Shown: positions 5,178 to 11,641 of the stretch, piece by piece
How positions within the stretch are numbered: the stretch's first letter is position 1
Layout of the letters: each line of letters opens with the position of its first letter
Assembly (NCBI GenBank): GCA_964470285.1
Contig: CAYYBZ010000034.1
Location: forward strand, 1-11,641
Length of the DNA stretch: 11,641 nt
Direction of reading: 5' to 3'
Source of the DNA: CAYYBZ01 sp964470285 [NCBI: uncultured Oligoflexia bacterium]
GTDB lineage: Bacteria > Bdellovibrionota_G > CAYYBZ01
Notes under the pieces: generated by a model
Database searches by the model: none
Told to the model about the DNA's origin: nothing
Seen by the model: only the letters and a program-made list of their open reading frames with translations
Program-made: the position numbers and the translations under genes

Positions 5178-7565
5178 ATGAAAACTTTCAAAATTATTTT
5201 TTCACTGATTCTTGCCCTGATTGTAATAGCTTTATTTTCAACTAAGTTTATCAACCGTTATAAAACTTCAGGCAAAATTCAATTAAAAAGCCTTAAAAAT
5301 AAAGTCAGAATAATAAGGGATAATAACGGTATGCCTTACATCTATGCCGGCAACCTCTTAGATGCAATAAGAGCGCAGGGATTTGTAACGGCTCAGGACA
5401 GACTCTTTCAAATGGCTTTGACAAGACTGATTGCCCAAGGCCGACTATCCGAGCTTGCGGGAGAAAAGACCAAAGAAATAGATATCAGGATGAGAACGAT
5501 AGGTTTTTTAAGAAACGCCAAGAAGCATATAAAAATCCTTAATTTAGAAACCAAACGTCTTTTTCAGGCTTATGCCGAAGGAGTCAATGAATTTATAAAC
5601 GAACGTAAGAAAAATTATCCTATTGAATTGAAATTATCAGGACTTGAAGTGGAACCATGGAAAATTGAGGATTCTTTCTCGATAATTTACTTTATGGCAT
5701 GGAATAATTCGGCCAATCTTTATTCAGAAATACTTGCCCAGCTTTTAGTCGATAAGCTGGGCTTTGAAAGGGCAAAAGAACTCTTTCCCGTACATACCAA
5801 CCCGGATGAAGAGAAATCCGGGATAAAAACTTCAGAAAACCCATACTGGCTTGAAAATTCCGGTTTAGAAAAACAAGCTGACATTATCAGAATGGCGATG
5901 CTTCAAAACAGTTTGCTAAAAACCGGAAGTAATAACTGGGCCGTAAGCGGATTAAGGACAAAATCAGGAAAACCGATTTTTGCCAACGATCCTCATCTAG
6001 ACGTAAGTATGCTTCCGGGACCGTTTTATCCTGTTGGAATATTTACACCGAACATAAGAGCGGTTGGTGTTATAGTAGCCGGAATACCCGGTATAGTAAT
6101 AGGTAGAAATCAGTATGTGGCCTTCGGAATAACGAACTCTTATAACGATACTCAGGACCTTTATATAGAGAATAAAGATCCCCAAAATCCTAAAAATTAT
6201 ATTGAAGGTAACGTTTCCATACCTTTTAAGAAAATAAGTGAAACTGTAAAAATTAAGGATAAAAAAGAAGAATCAGGCTTTAGGTACCATAAATTCGATA
6301 TTCTTTTCACCAAAAGAGGTCCTGTAGTTTCACATCTCGTTCCTGAGACAAAAGTAGATAAAATCTGGACACTCAGATGGTCCCCTTTTGAAACTATGAG
6401 ACCCGAAATAGGCCTTGATGAGTTTTTAAAAGCTAAATCAGCCTACGATTTTTTAAAGGCACTGGAAAAAGTGACTGTTATTATGCTTAACTTTGTTTTT
6501 ACCGATGTTCGTGGAAACATAGGATGGCACACAACCGGTAAAATACCTATACGATCCCAGAATGACAGCACTTTGCCATATAATGTAAAGGACGGTGAAG
6601 ATAACTGGCAGGGATTTATTCCCTTTTCGCAAATGCTTCAATCGATGAATCCCCAGAGAGGGTGGTTAGGCACCTGCAACCATAAAACTGTCAGAAAAGA
6701 TTATCCCTATTATATCTCTTCTCATTTTGCCTCAAGATACCGCTATGAAAGGCTTAAAGAGCTGATTGAGCAAAATGAAAAAACAGATTCATCGGATCAT
6801 TTTAATTTTCAAAGAGATACGAAAAATGTTTTGGCTCAAAAAATTGCACCATTAATTGGTGGGATTTTATCCAAAGCCGACAATAAAAGGATATCTGAGC
6901 TTGGGTATCTTCTTCAAAATTGGGATTTTCATGATTCAAAGGAAAAAGTGGAATCAACCGTCTTTTACGGAATTTACCGTGAATTCTTTTTTAACACATT
7001 AAAGGATGAGCTGGGTGAAGATTTGATAAAAAAACTTAGCTTAAACATATATTTCTGGCAGGAAAGATTTGAAAAAATGATTCTTGAAGGAAACAGTTTT
7101 TGGTTTGACGATATTACAACTGATAAAAAAGAAACTATGCAAGAGATACTTTTACTTTCGGCGGCGAAAGTTTTAGATAAGATACCTTCCCCGGATAAAC
7201 AAAAATGGGGCGATATTCACAGGATTGAATTCATTAATCCGGTATTTAGGGAAGGACTACTGAAAGGATTATTTTCAAAAGGACCTTATTCAATATCAGG
7301 ATCAAGTGAAACCCTTTACAGGGCGTACGGTTTTCAAAACATATATGATGTCAAACTGGCCGCTGCCCTAAGAATGGTCGTAGACATGTCGGACAGCGAA
7401 AAAGTTATTGCGGTTTTACCCGGCGGCGTAAGTTCAAGAACTTTCCATCCTCATTTTAACGATCAGATTAATGAATACTTAAGCGGCGAAAAACTTTACT
7501 GGTGGTTTTCAGATGAGATGATAAAAAAACATACAAAAAAAGAATATTCTCTTGTCCCTAAATAG
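5178..7565 (+). CDS. penicillin acylase family protein (S45 Ntn-hydrolase), membrane-anchored
   Basis: A 795-aa member of the penicillin/acyl-homoserine-lactone acylase family, which hydrolyses amide bonds of acylated small molecules. An N-terminal hydrophobic segment (about 5-25), followed by KFINRYK and no clear cleavage site, suggests a periplasmic enzyme anchored in the inner membrane. Family marks are DNNGMPYIYA (48-57), GFVTAQDRLFQM (68-79), and the autocleavage site TG|SNNWAVSG, where Ser251 would become the N-terminal nucleophile of the beta subunit. Then come FGITNSYNDTQDLYIE with the oxyanion Asn320, and TLRWSPFE. The tail shows the typical HFNDQ...YLSGEKLYWWFSDEM. Length and motifs are intact, so it should be active. 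The substrate is unknown. Quorum-signal, antibiotic or acyl-amino-acid cleavage are all possible. There is no Shine-Dalgarno before the ATG. The tRNA-Ala ends 41 nt upstream. Confidence 0.9.
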   Translation: MKTFKIIFSLILALIVIALFSTKFINRYKTSGKIQLKSLKNKVRIIRDNNGMPYIYAGNLLDAIRAQGFVTAQDRLFQMALTRLIAQGRLSELAGEKTKEIDIRMRTIGFLRNAKKHIKILNLETKRLFQAYAEGVNEFINERKKNYPIELKLSGLEVEPWKIEDSFSIIYFMAWNNSANLYSEILAQLLVDKLGFERAKELFPVHTNPDEEKSGIKTSENPYWLENSGLEKQADIIRMAMLQNSLLKTGSNNWAVSGLRTKSGKPIFANDPHLDVSMLPGPFYPVGIFTPNIRAVGVIVAGIPGIVIGRNQYVAFGITNSYNDTQDLYIENKDPQNPKNYIEGNVSIPFKKISETVKIKDKKEESGFRYHKFDILFTKRGPVVSHLVPETKVDKIWTLRWSPFETMRPEIGLDEFLKAKSAYDFLKALEKVTVIMLNFVFTDVRGNIGWHTTGKIPIRSQNDSTLPYNVKDGEDNWQGFIPFSQMLQSMNPQRGWLGTCNHKTVRKDYPYYISSHFASRYRYERLKELIEQNEKTDSSDHFNFQRDTKNVLAQKIAPLIGGILSKADNKRISELGYLLQNWDFHDSKEKVESTVFYGIYREFFFNTLKDELGEDLIKKLSLNIYFWQERFEKMILEGNSFWFDDITTDKKETMQEILLLSAAKVLDKIPSPDKQKWGDIHRIEFINPVFREGLLKGLFSKGPYSISGSSETLYRAYGFQNIYDVKLAAALRMVVDMSDSEKVIAVLPGGVSSRTFHPHFNDQINEYLSGEKLYWWFSDEMIKKHTKKEYSLVPK

Positions 7566-7584
7566 CGTACTCGCCGTATAGTCC

Positions 7585-7613
7585 TTGCCTGAATGCCGAT
7601 ACTCTTATATTAT
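7585..7613 (+). promoter_or_regulatory. sigma70-like promoter ahead of the export cluster
   Basis: TTGCCT (7585-7590), exactly 17 nt, then TATTAT (7608-7613). These match the consensus at four and five of six bases. Transcription would start near 7620, about 23 nt before the racemase remnant's ATG. It lies in the only sizeable gap before the LolA-like and permease genes, so it is the natural operon promoter. Confidence 0.5.
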
Positions 7614-7642
7614 CTTGTACCAGTTCTATTTTGGAGAAATTT

Positions 7643-7972
7643 ATGAAAACAATCGGTCTCTTGGGAGGTACAAGCTGGGAATCAACCGTCTACTATTACA
7701 AATATCTAAACGAAGGCATAAGAAAGAGACTTGGAAGTCATAATTCGGACGAAATTTTAATGTATTCATTTAATTTCAAACTTTCCAAGGTTGCCGACAA
7801 GCTATCAAAAGCTACCCAAACTCTTGAGAAATCAGGCGCGGATTGCATTATGATATGCGCAAATACACTTCATAAACATGCAGATGAAGTTCAAACAAGA
7901 ATTTCAATACCGGTCTTGAATATTATTGATGCTATAGGTGAAAGGCTTATTTCGCAGATGAAAGAATTATAA
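7643..7972 (+). pseudogene. truncated aspartate/glutamate racemase family remnant
   Basis: The product is 109 aa, against about 230 for the family. The N-terminus MKTIGLLGGTSWEST is typical, and CANTLHKHAD carries the first catalytic cysteine (Cys72). The C-terminal half with the second catalytic cysteine is missing. Roughly a dozen residues also seem deleted after YSFNFK, where relatives have an extra helix turn. Just after the stop another frame reads KVGE, recalling the KVGLLGT that should follow, so the break lies near there. ATG 7643 is chosen over the upstream TTG 7631 because TTGGAGA is its ribosome site. Two-cysteine racemization chemistry is impossible, so it is probably a decayed gene. 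It is translated ahead of the LolA-like gene (18 nt gap) and may persist only as an operon leader. Confidence 0.75.
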
Positions 7973-7990
7973 AGTAGGAGAACCCTTAAA

Positions 7991-8761
7991 ATGAAAAAAA
8001 TATTTTTATCTGCTTTATTTTTGATTTTTCTTACCTCTTTTATACAGCTCAATCTTTACGCCGAAAAGAATACACCCGAAGATTTAAAAAGTATTCTAGA
8101 CGAAATTGACAGAACTTACAGGGCTAAGGACAGCTATGCAGAAATAAGCATGACAATTATTAATCCAAACTATGAAAGAACGATTTCAATGAAGGCCTGG
8201 TCAAAGGGTATGGAAAAAACCCTTATAAGAATTCTTGATCCCAAAAAAGACAGAGGAATCACGACTTTACGGGTCGGAAGAGAAATGTGGAATTACTTTC
8301 CAAAGATTGACAAAGTAATGAAAATACCTCCCTCAATGATGATGGGTTCATGGATGGGAAGTGATTTCACAAATGATGATCTGGTAAAAGAAAGCACTTT
8401 CCTGGATGATTATGACGGGGAGCTTTACACGCCCGAAAATCCCGATAAAGATCTTTTATATGTAAAACTGACACCAAAGGAAAAAGCAGCCACCGTATGG
8501 GGTAAAATTCTTATAAAGGCAAGGAAAGAGGATTACCTTCCCGTTGAAGAGGAATATTTTGATGAAAACGGTCAGAAAATGAGACTTATGAATTTTAGAA
8601 ATATAAAAATGCTCGGCGGAAGAAAATTGCCTACAATAATGGAGGTGATTCCCCTAAACAAAAAGGGAAATAAAACAATAATTGAATATAAAGAGGCCAA
8701 ATTTAATCAGGGAATTAAGGATTCAATGTTCTCACTTAGAAGTCTCCAAAAAAGAATCTGA
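7991..8761 (+). CDS. LolA-like outer-membrane lipoprotein-sorting protein
   Basis: A 256-aa periplasmic protein with a clear signal peptide (MKKIFLSALF..., cleavage after LYA at 24). The mature part matches the LolA-like/COG2834 family found next to export permeases. It has SYAEISMTI early, then RVGREMWNYFPKIDKVMKIP (95-113) and the conserved GSWMGSDFTNDDLVKES stretch (119-135). These proteins form an open beta barrel with a hydrophobic cavity that shields lipid chains. The expected role is to receive lipoprotein or lipid cargo from the membrane complex encoded by the next genes and carry it across the periplasm. AGGAG with a 12-nt spacing precedes the ATG, and the next gene follows after 17 nt. 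The cargo is unknown. It is not the housekeeping LolA by sequence; its length and the MGSDFTNDDL block place it in the accessory group. Confidence 0.85.
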   Translation: MKKIFLSALFLIFLTSFIQLNLYAEKNTPEDLKSILDEIDRTYRAKDSYAEISMTIINPNYERTISMKAWSKGMEKTLIRILDPKKDRGITTLRVGREMWNYFPKIDKVMKIPPSMMMGSWMGSDFTNDDLVKESTFLDDYDGELYTPENPDKDLLYVKLTPKEKAATVWGKILIKARKEDYLPVEEEYFDENGQKMRLMNFRNIKMLGGRKLPTIMEVIPLNKKGNKTIIEYKEAKFNQGIKDSMFSLRSLQKRI

Positions 8762-8778
8762 TGCAGAAGCGGTAAAAG

Positions 8779-9993
8779 ATGATTTTTAAAATTGCATTCA
8801 GAAATATATTCAGACAGAAAAGAAGAACAGTTCTTACGTGCCTTACGATGGTCGGCGGTTTTGTTCTTTTTCTTCTTTCACTTTCCATCGCAGAAGGTAC
8901 TTACGGTAATGCAATAAACCTTTTCACAAAGGTATATACCGGACACGTTCAGATTAATTCAACGGGATATCTTGACAAACCCTCTCTTTACAACACATTC
9001 AATGATTTTGATTGGATCAAAAAAAAACTTGATGCCCATGGCGAAATAGAATCCTACTCACCCAGAGTTTATTCCGGAGCATTGGCTTTTGTAGGCGAAA
9101 AGACAACCGTTGCAAGAATAATCGGCGTTGATCCTCATCTTGAATCAAAATCTACCAAAATTCTCGGTAGAATAAAGAAGGGCTCTTTTATATCCGATGA
9201 ACCCGTCAATGAGGTTATAATATCAGGAACATTATCTGAAATATTGAAAGCTGACATAGGAGACGAATTTGTTTTAATTGCTCATGGAGCTGACGGTTCA
9301 ATAGCAAATGATATCTTTATTATTAAGGGTATTTTGAAAGGAGATCCGGGTTCTTTTGACCGGACAAGCTGCTATATGCATCTGAAAAAAGCTCAGGATT
9401 TTCTGTTTCTGCATGAAAGATATCATGAAATAAAAATCATTCTTTCCGATTACAAGCAGTCACAAAAAATATCAAAAACACTTACAAAGGAAATTTCGGA
9501 TCCAAAAGTTGAAGTACTTCCCTGGCAAAAAGTCAATAAACAGTTTTATGAGGCAATGCAGGCTGATAAGAGAGGTAACTGGATAGGCTTATCAATAATT
9601 ATGCTGATATGCGCTATCGGAGTGCTTAATACGGTTTTAATGACGGTACTTGAAAGAACCAGAGAATTCGGTGTTTTAAAAGCATTGGGGACAAGACCCT
9701 TACAGGTTTTTTCACTGATAATAATTGAAACGGGCATAATGGCTGTTTTTTCAATAGTCTTTGCGGTTATTGTAGGTTCTTTATTTAATCATCTGCTGGT
9801 TGCCTATGGATGGGATTATCCTGTGGCCGTTGATGTCGGCGGTTTTGTTCTTAAAACAATGTACGGTTGCTGGGAACCGATGATTTTTTATTTTCCGGCT
9901 TTGATTACCTTCTTTTCTGCAATTATTGTAAGTATTTTCCCGGCAATCAGAGCCATGAGAATTATTCCGGTAAAGGCTATGGGAATGCACTGA
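8779..9993 (+). CDS. ABC transporter permease, FtsX/MacB/LolCE type (first)
   Basis: A 404-aa inner-membrane protein with the standard four-helix layout: TM1 about 20-38, a large periplasmic domain 40-268, then TM2 about 269-290, TM3 about 311-335 and TM4 about 368-388. The start IAFRNIFRQKRRT is the usual amphipathic, basic N-terminus. NTVLMTVLERTREFGVLKAL (284-303) plus GTRP is the FtsX-domain coupling region that contacts the ATPase, and FPAIRAMRIIPVKAMG (387-402) is the conserved tail. It belongs to the mechanotransmission class (LolC/E, MacB), which pushes cargo in the periplasm and does not conduct it through a channel. It lies 17 nt after the LolA-like gene and 10 nt before the second permease. 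It probably forms a heterodimer with that permease. Confidence 0.88.
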   Translation: MIFKIAFRNIFRQKRRTVLTCLTMVGGFVLFLLSLSIAEGTYGNAINLFTKVYTGHVQINSTGYLDKPSLYNTFNDFDWIKKKLDAHGEIESYSPRVYSGALAFVGEKTTVARIIGVDPHLESKSTKILGRIKKGSFISDEPVNEVIISGTLSEILKADIGDEFVLIAHGADGSIANDIFIIKGILKGDPGSFDRTSCYMHLKKAQDFLFLHERYHEIKIILSDYKQSQKISKTLTKEISDPKVEVLPWQKVNKQFYEAMQADKRGNWIGLSIIMLICAIGVLNTVLMTVLERTREFGVLKALGTRPLQVFSLIIIETGIMAVFSIVFAVIVGSLFNHLLVAYGWDYPVAVDVGGFVLKTMYGCWEPMIFYFPALITFFSAIIVSIFPAIRAMRIIPVKAMGMH

Positions 9994-10003
9994 TGGAAAA
10001 AGA

Positions 10004-11233
10004 ATGATTATCTTATTAAAACTTGCGTGGCGCAACATATTCAGAAATAAAAGAAGGAACTTTCTTGCAGGTCTTGCAATAGGAATAGGATTAGCTGCTC
10101 TTATTTTCATGGACGCTCTCATTATAGGAATGAAAGAAAACATGATAAAAGCCGCGACAGGTTTTTTCCCTGGCCAGGGGCAGATTCACGCTGAAGGATT
10201 TAGAAAAACATTTGAAGTACAGAATACAATACACAATTCAGATATGGTTGTTAAAAATCTCACAGATGAAAAGATAATTCAATCTTTTACAAAAAGAACG
10301 GCCGGCTTTGGAATGATAACATCTCCTTCCGATGTCAGTTCCATTCTTTTATGGGGGGTAGACCCTTTAAAAGAAAAAAAGGTTTCCAAGATTCACACAG
10401 CAATTAAACAGGGGAAATTTCTCGATGAACTTGACAGCAATAAAATTCTGCTCGGGAAAAAACTGGCTAAAAATCTGGATGTAACCCTCGGAGACCGGAT
10501 AGTAATAACTCTCGCCCAGGCAAAATCAGGACGTTTAAGCCAAGAGATGTTCAGAGTAGGAGGTATCTTCTTTTTTAACATGAATGAAATGGATACCTCT
10601 ACCGCATTTATAGATATTTCAAAGATGCAGGAAATGCTGAAACTTCCCAAAGGCATTCATGAAATAGCGTTTAATTTCAAAGACATCAAAATGGCCGACT
10701 CGCCTAAAACCGGAGATTTTTATAAAAAATATTCTAAATACGGCAATGAGGCATTGGGCTGGAACAGATTATTTTCGGACCTTAACTCTCTTCTTAATCT
10801 TTCTCAATACTCAATGGGAATAGGGGCATTAATTCTATTCGGTCTGGTTTCATTCGGGATAGTGAATACTCTTTTCATGTCACTTTATGAAAGAATGTTC
10901 GAATTCGGAGTTTTGAGGGCAATAGGAACAAGACCCTCCAAAATGGCCTTTATTGTAATTTTCGAAGCCTGCTCTCTTGCCCTCATAAGCATAATTATAG
11001 GAATCCTTATAAGTCTGACTGTAACTTTTTGGCTGAGTAAAACCGGGATAGATTACCGCGGTCTTGACTGGGCCGGAGTTACCATTCAGGAACTGATTTA
11101 TCCTGTTTTGATGCCTTATCAGTTTTTTATTTATCCTCTTTCGCTTTTCATTTTAACCGCATTAGTCGGTATATATCCCGCTCTATATGCAGCAAGACTG
11201 ACACCCGCGAAAGCGATGAGGAAAACCTTTTAA
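10004..11233 (+). CDS. ABC transporter permease, FtsX/MacB/LolCE type (second)
   Basis: A 409-aa paralogue of the preceding gene. LAWRNIFRNKRRN opens it. TM1 is about 20-41, the periplasmic domain about 42-268, TM2 about 271-294, TM3 about 314-340 and TM4 about 371-391. NTLFMSLYERMFEFGVLRAI (288-307) and YPALYAARLTPAKAMRK (391-407) are the FtsX-domain marks. The periplasmic domain differs clearly from that of its partner (SGRLSQEMFRVGGIFFF here, NDIFIIKGILKGD there), so the two likely play different roles, as LolC and LolE do. The ribosome site GGAAAAAG precedes the ATG. The ATPase gene follows after 18 nt. A long antisense ORF overlaps the junction but shows no coding character. Confidence 0.88.
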   Translation: MIILLKLAWRNIFRNKRRNFLAGLAIGIGLAALIFMDALIIGMKENMIKAATGFFPGQGQIHAEGFRKTFEVQNTIHNSDMVVKNLTDEKIIQSFTKRTAGFGMITSPSDVSSILLWGVDPLKEKKVSKIHTAIKQGKFLDELDSNKILLGKKLAKNLDVTLGDRIVITLAQAKSGRLSQEMFRVGGIFFFNMNEMDTSTAFIDISKMQEMLKLPKGIHEIAFNFKDIKMADSPKTGDFYKKYSKYGNEALGWNRLFSDLNSLLNLSQYSMGIGALILFGLVSFGIVNTLFMSLYERMFEFGVLRAIGTRPSKMAFIVIFEACSLALISIIIGILISLTVTFWLSKTGIDYRGLDWAGVTIQELIYPVLMPYQFFIYPLSLFILTALVGIYPALYAARLTPAKAMRKTF

Positions 11234-11251
11234 GTTTTTAGGGAGATAAAG

Positions 11252-11641
11252 ATGTCAGAAGTTAATTCGGTTATGAAAACTGAAAATGTAGGGAAGATTT
11301 ATAAGACAGGAGAAGTTGAGGTTCATGCTCTTAAAAATGTCTCTTTTTCAATTAAGAAAGGGGAATTTACGGCTATTGCAGGGCCGTCCGGTTCAGGTAA
11401 ATCAACGCTTTTAAACCTGATCAGCGGTCTCGACATCCCATCCTCAGGAAAGGTATATATAGGAGAAAAGCCTATAAGTGATATGAGCGGATCCGAACTT
11501 TCGGATTTCAGAAGAGATAATATTGGTTTTATCTTTCAGTCCTATAATTTGATACCTGTACTGACCGTTAAGGAAAATATCGAATATATAATGATTCTTC
11601 AGAATGTAAGCCCGGCGGAAAGAGCCTTAAGGGTTGCCAAC
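11252..11641 (+). CDS. ABC transporter ATP-binding protein, LolD/MacB type (3' cut by window)
   Basis: The first 130 residues are visible, and the frame runs off the window end. Walker A is GPSGSGKST (44-52), and the Q-loop region FIFQSYNLIPVLTVKENI has Gln96 with the PVLTVxENI pattern typical of LolD, MacB and FtsE-like ATPases. The sequence HALKNVSFSIKKGEF before Walker A and DIPSSGKVYIG after it are also standard. The Walker B motif and signature LSGGQ lie beyond the edge. GGGAGA, eight bases upstream, supports the ATG. A second ATG (residue 8) is less likely. It would power the two permeases encoded just upstream in this cluster. Confidence 0.9.
   Translation, partial: MSEVNSVMKTENVGKIYKTGEVEVHALKNVSFSIKKGEFTAIAGPSGSGKSTLLNLISGLDIPSSGKVYIGEKPISDMSGSELSDFRRDNIGFIFQSYNLIPVLTVKENIEYIMILQNVSPAERALRVAN

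Noticed and set aside
7631-7642. TTG start for the racemase remnant
   Set aside because: TTGGAGA is better read as the ribosome site of the ATG at 7643, which gives the family's normal MKTIGLLGG start.
9781-10143. 120-aa antisense ORF across the junction of the two permease genes
   Set aside because: Composition is the reverse reading of membrane-helix codons. Both + strand genes are intact and conserved there.
1-11641. CRISPR array, insertion sequence or phage genes
   Set aside because: No regularly spaced repeats, no transposase, integrase or phage structural motifs were seen on either strand.

Overview
This is an AT-rich window with purine-rich coding strands. It comes from a Gram-negative, probably anaerobic bacterium. 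The Gram-negative call rests on a LolA-like periplasmic protein beside FtsX-type permeases and a LolD/MacB-type ATPase, a probable lipoprotein, and a periplasmic penicillin-acylase-family enzyme. The anaerobe call rests on a large acyl-CoA-dehydratase-activase-type (COG3580/COG3581) protein pair. Desulfobacterota or a spirochaete would fit, but no marker in the window settles the phylum.

Left part (1-1741, + strand): the 3' end of a DUF2229-type CoA-enzyme activase overlaps by an ATGA a second, complete COG3581-type protein of 420 aa. The pair looks like a split version of the long activases that elsewhere form one chain. It converges on a class II fumarase (fumC, 3280-1904, - strand). A perfect 33-bp inverted repeat (1744-1832) lies between them and is probably a bidirectional terminator or a mobile hairpin.

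Middle part (3281-5177): upstream of fumC on the same strand lie a small four-helix membrane protein, a small cysteine-containing protein, and a tiny unlisted ORF (4315-4211) with a good Shine-Dalgarno and a clean signal peptide. The tiny ORF seems to continue in another frame, so it may be a frameshifted remnant. On the + strand follow a probable lipoprotein whose start codon sits 8 nt after a TATAAT box (leaderless candidate) and a tRNA-Ala(CGC) with the diagnostic G3:U70 pair.

Right part (5178-11641, + strand): a full-length, N-terminally anchored penicillin-acylase-family (Ntn-hydrolase) enzyme is followed by a good sigma70-like promoter (7585-7613). After it come a truncated Asp/Glu racemase remnant and a tight cluster: a LolA-like outer-membrane lipoprotein-sorting protein, two different FtsX-type permeases and an ATP-binding subunit cut by the window edge. 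These four genes are 10-18 nt apart and read as one dedicated Lol/MacB-like export system. The ATPase would drive the two permeases to move a lipidic or lipoprotein cargo from the inner membrane, and the LolA-like protein would act as periplasmic carrier.

Nothing here is clearly an undescribed system. The best candidates for a second look are the export cluster, the long perfect hairpin, and the promoter/dyad/micro-ORF region at 4138-4457.
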